The translations under genes and the position numbers were made by a program. Source: CAWGMT01 sp963823675 (lineage in GTDB: Bacteria > Planctomycetota > Planctomycetia > Isosphaerales > Isosphaeraceae). From it: a stretch of 64,000 nucleotides of DNA. Location of the stretch: contig CAWGMT010000015.1 in assembly GCA_963823675.1 (NCBI GenBank), positions 447,912 to 511,911 of the forward strand. Direction: 5' to 3'. Of the stretch, positions 17,295 to 27,395 are shown one piece after another. Each line of letters opens with the position of its first letter. Positions within the stretch are counted from its first letter, which is position 1. The notes beneath the pieces are model-generated. The model did not search any database. It was given only the letters and a program-made list of their open reading frames with translations, and was not told the origin of the DNA.

Positions 17295-19073
17295 TCATCG
17301 GGAGAATACCAGTCCCGGGTCCTGGGGTGCCGTCCCGATGACCCGGAAGCTCCAGCGATTCTCCGCCTGCCAGGCAACCCGGCCGACCATCGCGCTGCCT
17401 TGGCCCGCCTGGGCCAGGGTGAGTACGTCGTCGGCGAGAGACCAGGTTCCCTTGATCGGCCTCGGCTTGCCCTGGGCGGTGACGGTCCAGGTGAAGGTCT
17501 TATCGTCTCCGATACGTAGGTCGATCGTCGTGTCCTGGGCCGGTTGCGCGTTCCAGCTTCCGGTCAGAACGCCGGGTTTGACGGCTGGCGCCGCCGGCGG
17601 CTGGGCGGCCGGTGTTGCCTCGGGACCAGAAGCCGAGCCCGATGGCGAGAGCTGCTTGAGAAGCTGGGCGGAGAGGGTGTCGTTGGGCGAAATCGCGACG
17701 ATTTGCTTGAACTGCTCCGCGGCGTCGTCGTTAAAGCCCTCCGTCATGTAGTGGTAGCCCAGCACAAAACGTCCGGCCGCCGACGCCGGGTTGGCCCCGA
17801 CAAACGCCTCGAGCTTGCGGAGCTGATCGGTGTAAACGTTGACGGCTGCGTAAAGGCTGGCGAGGGTTGTCCAGTCCCAGCCGGGCCCGATGGAAAGCAC
17901 CGCGTATAGTGGTCCCGCGGCAAGGTCGTACTTACCGGTAGCGAAGAAGACCAGGGCGCGGAACTCGTGAAGGGTGGCGTCATTCGGGAGCACCTTGAGG
18001 GCTTCGTCGGTGAGCTGGAGGGCTCGCGCATAGTCACGCGAACGAAACGCCTCCCGCGCCGCGTCGAATTTCGCAACGGCGGGATCGGCCATTTCCGCCG
18101 GCGGCGGGGCCGACTCGGTGTTGAGAGGCTGGCTGTAGTCGTAGGCCGTGGCGGGCACGCTGAAGGTCTGCGGCACCCCTTCTGCCGAAACCTGCTCGAT
18201 CACGATCGGCTGGGCCACAGCCTCCGCATAATAATACGGGTTTGCATAGGAGCCGCAGCCCCAATTCCAGTAGGCCGATCCGAGTGCCCAGGCCGTGACA
18301 CCAGCCGCAGCGCCGACTGCGAACCGACCCCACCCCCAGTTGTTATCGGCGTGGTACCCGTGCCAGTAGCCGTTGACCCATCCTGCGTGGTAATTGCCGT
18401 AAGCGCCGCGCCAGTTGTTATACGCCGGCAACTGAGTGGCGCGGCCGACGTTGCCGATATTGACATTGCCCACGTTGCCGACGTTTACGTTGCCGACGTT
18501 GCCGACGTTGCCGACGCCTGGCCGGCTACCGAGGCCCGGCCCCGCCGGAAGTGTCGAGGGACGACCGGCACCAACGCCCCCTTGACCGACGCCTGGGCGG
18601 TTTCCGAGGCCGGGCCCCGCGGGCAACGTCGACGGACGACCGCCACCGACACCCCCTTGACCGACGCCCGGCCGGCCCCCGAGGCCGGGCCCGGCGGGAA
18701 GCGTCGAGGGACGGGCGCCCCCTCCGCCACCGAAACCCGGTTGCTGGGCCGGGCGAATGCCGCTGACGGCGGGGCTCTGCGAAAAGCCCCCGCCACCCTG
18801 TCGTCCTCCGGCGTAACCACCGCCCACTGTGGCCCCACCGCCCACGTTACCACCGCCCACCCTGGCCCCACCGCCCACGTTACCACCGCCCATGCGGGGC
18901 CCACCGCCCACGTTACCACCGCCCGTGCGGGCGCCGCCGCCGAACCCACCGCCGCCACGGCCGCCGCCGCCACGTCCGCCGCCGCGGCCCCCGCGCACGG
19001 CGGAGGCGGGCAGAACGCCGAGCGCGAGCAATAGCGCAACGATCAAAACTCCTCTGACAAGTCGCCGAGCCAT
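17295..19073 (-). CDS. Exported Gly-rich repeat protein with TPR domain
   Basis: 592 residues. Residues 1-25 are a signal peptide (LVRGVLIVALLLALGVLPAS-A). Residues 28-110 are Gly-rich with four 11-residue repeats of the GGARVGGGNVG type. Residues about 112-190 hold three repeats of about 24 residues beginning RPSTLPAGPGLG, followed by an NVG array. A middle domain is aromatic-rich (NGYWHGYHADNNWGWGRFA) with a hydrophobic segment (VGAAAGVTAWALGSAY). The C-terminal half has TPR-like helices (FDAAREAFRSRDYARALQLT) and a beta-rich end with LTGSWNAQPAQDTTIDLRIG. Probably an envelope protein; function unknown. Confidence 0.8.
   Translation of the reverse strand: MARRLVRGVLIVALLLALGVLPASAVRGGRGGGRGGGGRGGGGFGGGARTGGGNVGGGPRMGGGNVGGGARVGGGNVGGGATVGGGYAGGRQGGGGFSQSPAVSGIRPAQQPGFGGGGGARPSTLPAGPGLGGRPGVGQGGVGGGRPSTLPAGPGLGNRPGVGQGGVGAGRPSTLPAGPGLGSRPGVGNVGNVGNVNVGNVGNVNIGNVGRATQLPAYNNWRGAYGNYHAGWVNGYWHGYHADNNWGWGRFAVGAAAGVTAWALGSAYWNWGCGSYANPYYYAEAVAQPIVIEQVSAEGVPQTFSVPATAYDYSQPLNTESAPPPAEMADPAVAKFDAAREAFRSRDYARALQLTDEALKVLPNDATLHEFRALVFFATGKYDLAAGPLYAVLSIGPGWDWTTLASLYAAVNVYTDQLRKLEAFVGANPASAAGRFVLGYHYMTEGFNDDAAEQFKQIVAISPNDTLSAQLLKQLSPSGSASGPEATPAAQPPAAPAVKPGVLTGSWNAQPAQDTTIDLRIGDDKTFTWTVTAQGKPRPIKGTWSLADDVLTLAQAGQGSAMVGRVAWQAENRWSFRVIGTAPQDPGLVFSR
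18485..18940 (-). repeat. In-gene tandem repeats of the Gly-rich protein
   Basis: Two DNA repeat arrays inside the preceding gene: about 33-base units encoding GGARVGGGNVG-type repeats (about 18820-18935) and three units of about 75 bases encoding RPSTLPAGPGLG repeats (about 18520-18725). Next to them lies a run of short units encoding NVG (18430-18520). Units differ mainly at synonymous or conservative positions, as expected for slippage or unequal recombination. Confidence 0.8.
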
Positions 19074-19103
19074 GGTTCTGCTCCTCAGTGAATCGCGGTG
19101 AAT

Positions 19104-20096
19104 TCAGGGTTTGCGGGTCTGTTCCTTCCGAGGTAGCTTCTGTCCCGGGTAGGGCGCATGGCGGACGAGATCGAACCGGTCGGTCTCCGGGATCGGAGCA
19201 TCACCCAGCGTCCGGTCGGACGTCTCCCACCGCACCCGGTCCTTGCCCAGAACCGTGATCGTGTTGGTCGCGGAAACCGGCGTCCCGTCGGGTCGAACAC
19301 CCGTGCTCTTGATGACCCAGCGGTCGCCGTTCCGAAACATCAGGCCCTCGGCAAAGCCCCCCTTGGTGTCGAAGACCCATGTGCGGAACTGCCTTTTCTG
19401 CCCGTCCCAACCGATCCGCTGGGTTCCGCTCAAGTCGATCCGGCCTTCGACCTTGACATCGAATTCCCGAAGCAGGAAGTTGCCGTCCTTCGACCAGATG
19501 CAGTGCGTGAGCACGAGCGCGTCGTCGCTCTCGTTGATCCACTCGCCGAGCATCCATTCGAGCTCAAGTAGGCGATCGTGGGGAGCAACGTCGTCGGACG
19601 GTTCATCACGGATCCTGGCGTGGAGCCATCGGCCGCCCTCTCTGGCATAGATCACGCTGTAGCGGTTGGACTGCGGCGTATCGCCGGCGCCGGCAGAGAG
19701 CGTCGCGATCCCCTCCTCAATGGCGAGGTCGGTCCCAAGAAACCGGAGCGACTCCGATGTCACGCTGAGGGTGCCGCTCGCTTCTGCCGCGAAGATTCGC
19801 GCGAACCGCGCAATGATGGCGTCGCGCCCTCGCGTGATGTCGCCGTCCTCGTCCTGGATCTCGGCGCTCTGCGTGAAGAACGCGCCGAGCGCCTTGGCGT
19901 CCTTTGCGTTGTAGGCCTTGAGGAACGCCTGTACCAGCTCACCGATGGCTCGTGTGTCCGCGGTTTGCTCGGTTCTTGCCGCCTCGGGACCACCGCTGGC
20001 CGCATCCGGCGTGGACTTGCCCCCCGGTCGGTCCTGGGCCAGGACGAACGGCGCCGAAAGCAGCAGAAGTCCCAGGAACCCCACGTCGATTCTCAT
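19104..20096 (-). CDS. Exported SnoaL/DUF4440-like protein (SgcJ/EcaC type)
   Basis: 330 residues from ATG 20096, with a signal peptide (MRIDVGFLGLLLLSAPFVLA-Q). The first domain (AIGELVQAFLKAYNAKDAKA, FFTQSAEIQDEDGDITRGRD) is the NTF2-like cone fold of SnoaL/DUF4440 proteins. The second (LLELEWMLGEWINESDD, IDLSGTQRIGWDGQKRQFRT) is a beta-rich domain like DUF1579-type lipocalin folds. The ATG overlaps the stop of the upstream kinase (ATGA), so it is translationally coupled. Likely a periplasmic ligand-binding or enzyme-like protein; the substrate is not known. Confidence 0.8.
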   Translation of the reverse strand: MRIDVGFLGLLLLSAPFVLAQDRPGGKSTPDAASGGPEAARTEQTADTRAIGELVQAFLKAYNAKDAKALGAFFTQSAEIQDEDGDITRGRDAIIARFARIFAAEASGTLSVTSESLRFLGTDLAIEEGIATLSAGAGDTPQSNRYSVIYAREGGRWLHARIRDEPSDDVAPHDRLLELEWMLGEWINESDDALVLTHCIWSKDGNFLLREFDVKVEGRIDLSGTQRIGWDGQKRQFRTWVFDTKGGFAEGLMFRNGDRWVIKSTGVRPDGTPVSATNTITVLGKDRVRWETSDRTLGDAPIPETDRFDLVRHAPYPGQKLPRKEQTRKP

Positions 20097-21801
20097 GGCT
20101 CTTGACTCCCTTGGGACAAATGAAACTGGATGTTGGAAGTGGAAGCCCACCAGGCGTCGGCCCGATTCGGGCCCCAGTCGCGGGCCGATTCGCAGGCGGC
20201 CAGGGCCTCGGCCAGGGCCTTGACGGTCGGGTAACGGTCACCGCGCTTCTTGGCCAGGCAGCGGAGGACGACCTCCTCGAGGTCGTGGGGCACATCAGAC
20301 TTGACCTTGGACGGCGGGACAACCGTGTCGCGAGCGTGCGCCATCATGACCACGAACGGACTCTCGCCCCGGAAGGGCGGCCGGCCCGTCAGTGCGTGAT
20401 ACATCATGGCGCCCAGGGCGTAGATGTCCGCCCGCGCATCGAGCGAGCGGTCGGCCATCGCTTGTTCTGGCGCCATGTAGAGCGGCGTACCGCTGACGGT
20501 CATGTCAGCGGTCAGGGCGGCGGCCTCAGGTTCCTTGATCGGCTTGACCAGGCCGAAGTCAAGGACCTTGGCGACGTCGGTCTCGCCGCCCTGAACTGCG
20601 ATGAACACGTTCGCCGGCTTGAGGTCACGATGGATGAAACCCAGCCCGTGCGCCTCCGCCAAGCCCGCGCAGACCTGCCGGAAGAGGTAGATCATGCGGC
20701 CTGCGGGGAGCGGCCCGTGTGCCTTGACCATATCGGCGAGGCTCATCCCTTGGAGGAACTCCATGACGTAGTAAAACGTCCCGTCGTCGGTGCGCCCGTA
20801 GTCGTAGATCTCGATCGTGTTGTGGTGGTCCAGCCGCGCCGACGACTGAACCTCGCGCTCGAACCGGGCCAGGGCGAGCGGGTCGGCACTCGCCTCGGCC
20901 TTGATCAGCTTGAGCGCGCAGGGCGCTTGAGCAATGCATGCTCGGCCAGGTACACCTCGCCCATGCCCCCAACCCCGAGCTTTCGGACGAGCCGGTACTG
21001 GCCGAACTTACGGGCCTCGTGAAGCTGCGTGCGCAGGCCGTTTACGAGGAACGCGCTGTAAATCGCCAGCGCCGCCCCCATCCCCAGGAACAGCATGTTC
21101 GAGCCGGCCTCCTCGGCCGTACTGAGCTGCGCCACGACCCGGCCCGCGCCGGGATGAAATGTGAGGAGCAACATCCCGGCAACCGGACCGACGAACATCG
21201 TCACCAGCACCCCCGCGGCCGACACCGACCTGTTCGGGATGAGCGTTCCGTAGATCATCATCAAGGCTAGCATCTGGATCACGCCGTCCTTCACGAACGC
21301 CAGCGTAATCGGCGCGTACTCGGGGCCGCGGCGCATCAAGTCGAGGCCGACGAAATATTGCGAGGCCATCAGCACGAGTGTCACACCCAGGAACAACACG
21401 TACTCGACCGCTCGGAGCTGCTTGTGCGAGAGCGGCAACTTGCTGACCAGCAGACCCGCGACGGCTGCCGCCAGCAGGTAACGTAGCCCGATGAACCCCA
21501 CCCGGAGCGAAAAGCGACTACCTTCCGCGGTGAGCGTGCCCGGGTTAGCGCTGGCGAAGACCCAGATGACCAGCACGCCAAAGATCGCGGCCAGGCAGAT
21601 CGCGGCCGAAAGCAGGCGCTTCCTGCGCAGATTGTCCGTGTCGCTCGCAAGGCTGGGCAGGCTTCGCTCCACCAGCGCGACGGCAGCGCCCGGACGAGGA
21701 GGAGCGGCTGAGCCTGCGGGCGACGGGCCCGTCGGCTCCGATTGCGAAGCGGGCTCCAGTTCGATCACGTCGGATTCGGACACTTCGTCGGTCGTCAACA
21801 T
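20093..21801 (-). pseudogene. Membrane Ser/Thr protein kinase, N-terminal TM domain (one frameshift)
   Basis: From ATG 21801 the N-terminal part has an acidic/Pro-rich tail and about six membrane helices (LLSAAICLAAIFGVLVIWVF, YLLAAAVAGLLVSKLPLSH, SVSAAGVLVTMFVGPVAGML). It enters the kinase domain (VRKLGVGGMGEVYLAEH), and near 20925 one base is missing. The other frame continues the kinase: ALKLIKAEA (VAIK-type Lys), HRDLKPANVF, DFGLVKP, GTPLYMAPEQ. Total about 570 residues. A single -1 event restores the full Hanks-type kinase, so this may be a sequence error. The sensor-like membrane region precedes the kinase, unlike the usual planctomycete layout. It is coupled to the SnoaL-like gene by ATGA. 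Confidence 0.78.
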
Positions 21802-22187
21802 GACACGCTCTCGAGGTACTGGTTGCCGCGCCGGCGAATCGTGTCTCGGCAGAACACCAAATGCCGCGCCAGATCCGCCACAGATGAGGACAAGGAAGCG
21901 ATTCGGAATGCCTGCACGATGTCCCGCCGAGCCGCCGTAACGATGTTGGCGCGCACAAAAAATCCCCGCCTGCGTGGTCACTCACACAGCGGGGCCGTCG
22001 CGACCCACCTTCCTGCCCAACTGGAGCAGCCGCAATCGGTGTACTATAACGCGACTGTAGAAGAGCGACAAGTCAGTGATCTCAGGCTTGTGAAACAGCG
22101 GAGTTCGCATTCGCAGGCTGATCGTCTCGAATCGATGATATTCCCACCCACTTAGATCCGGGCCCAGCCCCTAGGATGGAACGTGGA
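21802..22187. other. Intergenic region, no supported gene
   Basis: Between the kinase start and the 3' end of the glucosidase relic. The kinase frame extends upstream to 21981, but ATG 21801 is the better start because the extension is Arg/Cys-rich and not domain-like. Nothing else was recognised. Confidence 0.4.
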
Positions 22188-23718
22188 TCACACACCGGAA
22201 GCGGCAAGCGCGTTCTCGAAGACAGCCTGCTTGCCGCTGTGCAGCGCTTGCTCGGGCGTCATGGTTGCAAAGAGGTGCAAGCTCCGGGCGATGACTCCGG
22301 TCCAGCCGGTCTGGTGTCTAGCGCCAGGCCGGCTCCGTTGTCGCCGTGGAAGTACTCGTAGAACAAGACGCAATCGCGCCAGTGCCGGTCCTCCTGGAAC
22401 TTACGGGTGCCTCCATACACCGCACGATGCCCACCCGGTATTCCTGACCACCCGCCTGGATGACATACGGGTGATCGGCGTGGTAGCGCGACAGCGACCG
22501 GATGCCGAAGGGGCTCAAGAACTCGTTTTCGTCGAGCATCTTCGCCAGCACCCGGCGGAGCCCGTTCTCGTCAAGGATCGCGGCGAGCCGGCGGCCCCCG
22601 ACACCGGGCTTCATCGGGTCGTGGATGGTCGCGTAGAGCTCGGGGCGACCGGCGAGAAACCAATACAGTCGATCGACGAGCTCGGGGCTTTTCGTCAGCA
22701 GCTCGCCTTCGAAGACCGTGGCCGCACACAGGGGCAAGAGGCCAACCATGGATCGGACCTTGAGGCACTGCGCCTGGCCGTCGGGCAGCCGGAGGACGTC
22801 GTAGAAGAAGCCGTCCTCGTCATCCCACATGCCAGTCTCCCCACCCACGTGCCCCATCGCGGAAGCGATCCACAAGAAGTGCTGGGAGAACTTAAGCGCC
22901 ATATCCTCGTGGTCCGGATCGGTGAGCGCCAGCTCCGCGGCGATCTCCAGCATGTTCTGGCAATAGAGGGCCATCCAGGCAGTACCGTCCGCCTGTTCCA
23001 GATATCCGCCGGTCGGCAGCGGGGCGCTGCGATCGAAAACCCCGATGTTATCCAGGCCCAGGAAGCCGCCCTCGAACACGTTTCGCCCGGAGCGATCCTT
23101 GCGGTTCACCCACCACGTAAGATTCAAGAGCAGCTTCTGGAAACAGGTCTTGAGCCACTCCTTGTCCCCCTGCCCTTTGATCCCCTTCTCGAGCCGATAC
23201 GTGTAGATCGTTGACCAGGCGTGGACCGGCGGGTTGACATCGCCGAAATTCCACTCGTAGGCCGGGTCTGGCCATTGGGGTGCATGTACCGCTCGCGCAG
23301 CATCAGCCCGAGCTGCTGCTTGCCGAAATCGGGGTCGACCAGCGTCAGGGCGAGCACGTGGAACGCGAGATCCCAGGCGGCGTACCAGGGATACTCCCAG
23401 GGGGATATCCCCGTCGCAGTAAAGGTAAAACTCTCCCAGATCGGCATGCTTCGCGGCGATGACCCCGCAGGTCGCCAACCCATTCGCCTGCCAGAGCAAG
23501 GGCCGGTCGCTGCTGGGCAGCCAGGACCACAGGTTACGCAACCAGAGCGTCGGCAGGACGTGGAGGTCGGCGGGGTCCGGGCCGCAGTTGTGAATTGTGA
23601 CTTGAATGAGAATGTCCTCAGGCGATTCCTTGGCGTACTCGACGAAGACGTCGAGGTACCGGTCGTCGTCAATGACTCCGGTGTCGATCAACTCATTCCA
23701 GTCGATCGTGCGCTGCCG
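22188..23718 (-). pseudogene. Remnant of GH63-family glucosidase
   Basis: Recognisable blocks of the roughly 890-residue bacterial GH63-type glucosidase are present in order but with pieces missing. It opens at NELIDTGVIDDDRYLDVFVE just after an in-frame TGA at 23721, so about 200 N-terminal residues are absent. After YLYCDGD the text jumps to EYPWYAAWDLAFHVLALTLV, a loss of roughly 200 residues. NPPVHAWSTIYTYRLEKG and GGYLEQADGTAWMALYCQNM follow normally. After GGQEYRV about 80 residues are missing before GGTRKFQEDRHWRDC and the C-terminal HQTGWTGVIA. At least two additional frame changes exist. The gene cannot be functional. Confidence 0.82.
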
Positions 23719-23995
23719 TCATGGGTGCCTGCTCCGAGTTCGTCGCGGAGGCGAGTCGTGACCGGGAGAAATGGATACCGACATATCAAGCATATCCATT
23801 CACGGGCCTTGCACGCACGCGAATCCGGCACGGTTTTTCCAATGCGGATCGATGGCTCCCCAAGAATCGCTAAGTCCCGCAACTTTGCACCAGCCTTTTG
23901 GTCCCGAAGATCGTGCCTTTACACCGCCGGTGCGGAACGACAGAATGCATTCGCGTCATAACGGATTTTTTGAGACGAGGAGTGGAACAGGAAGA

Positions 23996-24205
23996 ATGAT
24001 CACGACGGAGCCTCGCGTCGTCGGCCTCTATGTAGCCAAGGCGTGTCCAGAGCACTGGATCGTGAGGGACCAAGAGGGTCAATTATGGACGGTCCCGCCC
24101 GGCGACAACTCGTGGCAGCGACGACAGCCGTTGGAGCCCACCGAGGAGGTAGAACTCGAGCCGATCCCCAGGCACTACATCTACATGCTCGGTTTGCGCA
24201 ACTGA
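23996..24205 (+). CDS. Small conserved hypothetical protein (69 aa)
   Basis: 69 residues from ATG 23996 with an AGGAAG ribosome-binding site directly upstream. The sequence (EPRVVGLYVAKACPEHWIVR, GQLWTVPPGDNSWQRRQPLE, ending HYIYMLGLRN) matches my recollection of a compact family recurrent in planctomycete genomes. It is too short for domain assignment; the alternating hydrophobics suggest a small beta-barrel. It stands alone between two minus-strand loci. Confidence 0.72.
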   Translation: MITTEPRVVGLYVAKACPEHWIVRDQEGQLWTVPPGDNSWQRRQPLEPTEEVELEPIPRHYIYMLGLRN

Positions 24206-24347
24206 TTCCGACGCTCATCAGACGCCACGCAGCGCCGCTTTCGGGCAAACGCCTCGTCAGTACTACTCCTCCACAAAATACCGGCCTTGAAGTGATGTTT
24301 GATCGTTGTACTCCCCCTTGTGACGGTCCGCAAGCGAGCGACCGAAA

Positions 24348-26792
24348 TCATCTCTGCTGGCCCATCTTTACGACCCACTCGACCGGCGAGCCCGGCGCGG
24401 CGTCGGAGGGGACCGCGCCGGCCGACACTTCCATGTCGCGCCAGCGCAGCCGGCCGTGGACCCCGTACGGCCGTAGGCGAACCAGGCCATTCGTGGGTTC
24501 GACCTGGACCTCGATGAAGCTCTGGTAGAATGGCGCCACGTTGGCGTCAAAGGCGGCCGATAGCCACTCGGCCGAGAATGGCCAACCACCGAGGCGTTTC
24601 GTCCACCACCATGCCGGCCATTTCCAGTACGGTGTCGTGGCCTCGATCTTCGCGACCACGTGCGCTGTGTTCGGATAGAACGCCCACTCGGCAGTCGCCG
24701 GCCGATCCGGCCAGGCCAGCGCGGTCCCGAAACTCAGGTAGGCGCCTCCTCCTCCGTTGACGAAGTGGTGCATCACCATCGAAGAGCCCGCGCGTCGCTC
24801 GGCGTAATACTCGAGGTCGTGAGTATCGCCGGCCATGACGATCGCGACGTCGTGCTCTCGGAGCAGCCCATGCAGCGCGGCGAAATCCGGGTCGCTCCCA
24901 CCGAGGTAACGGCCGCCGGCGAAGAGCGGGTGTCCGAGGATGGCCATCTTCATCTTGCCGCGTGCGGACTCGAGTGCACTCGCAGCCACGCCAATTGTGC
25001 CGGGTCCACGCGCCGGGCGACCCCCGTATCCACCGCGAAGAGGGCGAAGGAGTCGGTCTGGAACTGGAAGTAGGGCGCCTCCTGAAGTTGCGTCGGCACG
25101 CCGTACTCCTTGCGGAGCCGGGAGGCCTCGGCGACGAGCTGCTCGATTCGCCGGTCGGTCGTGCTGGTCACCCGGTTGTCGGCCTCGACCCGCGCGCGCA
25201 TTGCGGCTCGCGCGGCGGTCGGTTGCAGGAACGTGGCGGTGAACCCCTCCAGGGCGTCGTACCAATCGTGGTTGCCGGGGATGGCATACACCGGTTTGGT
25301 CGTGCCCATGAATGGCAGCCAGAATTTCGCCTCGTAGTCCCGCATCGCGCCTGCGGGGTAGACGACGTCCGAGGAGATGACGACGAACTTGACGTCTGCC
25401 GTCCTGACGACCTGCAAGTACTGGTCGCGCAGGCTGTGCTGGGACGCGTCCCCTTCACCGGTGTCGCCGATGACGATAAAGGAGAAATCCTCATTGCGAG
25501 GGACCCGCTCGGGTGTAATGGCCAACGTCAGGCCGCGGCTCGTGGCTGTCCTTCGCGCCGACGTCGCGCGGACCATCGCCTCGCGCCAGGAGTCGGTCCG
25601 CTCCTCGGCCCAGGAGTTCCAGATCCCGGCCGCCCAGTTCTCGGTATCGAAGTACCAGCTCATCCCCCAGACGGGGACGGTCGCGGCGATGATGGCCGAA
25701 AGCGGCAGGCCGATCTGCAGCCCGCGGCTCAGGGCCGAGCGGAAGGAATACCGCGCCCGGCGGAGGCGGATCGAGAATCGGAGCCGACGGATCATCGCCG
25801 CCCGGACGGCCCGCCGCACCCACCCCCTCCGCCCATCGGGCACCTTCAGGCACCATTCCCACGTCCAGCGCTCCGGCCCCCGCGTCAGCCGGCGCCACAG
25901 CACGCTGACGGGGATGACGACGACGAACGCCAGGAGCAACGCCATCATGAGATCACCGAGCACGGCGAATCCTGGGGCGATGATCCCCAGGAAGCTACGA
26001 TCGAAGCCCATGCGGCCCATGTGGATGGCCAGAAGCGTCGCCAGGAAGCCGAGGATCCACCCACGGTCGATCGGTGCCCGGGCCGCCTCATCCAGAGCGA
26101 TCCGCCGAGCAAGTGCGGCCATCTCGGGATTGTCCGCCAAGGCGAGGTCGCCCATGACCGTGTCCCCGGTATCGCTGGCAGTGTAGACGGGCGAGACGAA
26201 AATGTTCCAGGCCGTCCCCAGGATCCGGACGGCCCCGGCAGCGGCCAGCGTCCATGCCGCGGCCCTGCCTCGGAGAGCGAAGATCACAAGGGCAGCGACG
26301 AAGTTGCCCAGGCAGGCGAGGATGCCCAGCAGCGAGATCCGCCCCTTGCGCAATCTGGAGGGTGTCGAGCAGATAGCGAGTGCCGTCCAGAGCGAACGAC
26401 CCGGCCAGGAAGAGCCAAAGCGCCGCGACCGCGAGGTACGGCGCGTTGATGAGCAACAAGCCCATGCCCAGCGTGATGGCGCCGCCGAACCACGCCGACC
26501 GCTGCCCACGCGCCGTCGCACGACGCAAACCGTGCGCGATCTCGAGCGCAGCCGCCAGCACCAAGAGTAGCCCGACGCGTCCGTGAACTTGAGCACGACC
26601 CAGTGGAGCTAGGAGCGCCAAGACGGCCAGGAGCAGCGCCGCGATCACGATCCCGCTGCGCCGCTGCTTCGACTCACTGCCTTCTGAGGGCTCGCCCTGA
26701 GCCCGGAGAAGCGCCCCTACAAGTCGGCCAAGCCCGGTGTGGCGACTCGCTCGCTTCGCATGATCATTATGTGACTCGGCCGCAGATCTCAT
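24348..26792 (-). pseudogene. Metallophosphoesterase with N-terminal HdeD-like membrane domain (two frameshifts)
   Basis: Reconstructed from ATG 26792 (about 810 residues). The first 200 residues form hydrophobic helices (IVIAALLLAVLALLAPLGRA, FGGAITLGMGLLLINAPYLA) like the HdeD/DUF308 fold of its upstream neighbour. After a +1 break near 26340 come more helices and a basic region. The calcineurin-like domain has FSFIVIGDTGEGDASQ, FVVISSDVVYPAG, VYAIPGNHDWYD, then after a -1 break near 24970 AILGHPLFAGG and VMAGDTHDLEYY, the metal ligands of the family. The start overlaps the HdeD stop (ATGA). Likely a membrane-attached phosphoesterase with an unknown substrate. Confidence 0.78.
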
Positions 26793-27376
26793 GGCGTCGC
26801 CGGGCGAGGTAGCGCGCGCAGTGCCATCCCGAGAGCGATCCAGTTGAACCCGCGGAACAAGAGGTTGATCCCTACAAAGAGACCGATCACCCAGAGAGCC
26901 GATGCCGGCCATTCCTGCCAGATCAGCACCCCGAGGATCAAGTCGATGATCCCGCCGGCCAGCGCCCAGCCCCATGCCGCGAAGCGATAGCCCAAAGCGG
27001 CGACGGTTTTGAAGATCCCGCCCACCATCAGAAAACACGCGATCAGGAGCGTCAGGGCCGCCAGTGCGCCGACCGGGGCTCGCAGAAACAAAAGCCCGAC
27101 GACGATCGACAACACGCCGGAGAGCAAGTGCAGGAAGAACCCGCTCCAGCCACGGCACCAGAACGCGCCAACCACTTCGGCTCCGCCCCCGATCAGAAGC
27201 AAGGCGCCGATCGCCACCGCCGCGGCGAGCGAGGCAATCACCACTGAACCCAGGGCGACCATCCCCAGGACGACCAGCGCGACGCCAAGAACCACGAACC
27301 ACAACCAGTTCCCGCGGAGGGCGTTCAGCTCGTGGCGCAACTCCCCCATAAGGGGACGTTCAAAAATTGTGCTCAT
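26789..27376 (-). CDS. HdeD family (DUF308) membrane protein
   Basis: 195 residues with six membrane helices in three pairs (NWLWFVVLGVALVVLGMVAL, ASLAAAVAIGALLLIGGGAE, LLSGVLSIVVGLLFLRAPVG, GWALAGGIIDLILGVLIW, WVIGLFVGINLLFRGFNWIA), the layout of HdeD. In enterobacteria HdeD is linked to acid resistance; the role here is unknown. Its stop overlaps the start of the metallophosphoesterase, whose N-terminus repeats the same fold. Confidence 0.85.
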   Translation of the reverse strand: MSTIFERPLMGELRHELNALRGNWLWFVVLGVALVVLGMVALGSVVIASLAAAVAIGALLLIGGGAEVVGAFWCRGWSGFFLHLLSGVLSIVVGLLFLRAPVGALAALTLLIACFLMVGGIFKTVAALGYRFAAWGWALAGGIIDLILGVLIWQEWPASALWVIGLFVGINLLFRGFNWIALGMALRALPRPATP

Positions 27377-27395
27377 TGTTGAAACCTCACAGAGT

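Noticed and set aside
17035..17298. 87-codon minus-strand frame upstream of the PEPCK-like operon
   Set aside because: Arg-rich composition without motif or ribosome-binding site; overlaps the TPR gene end.
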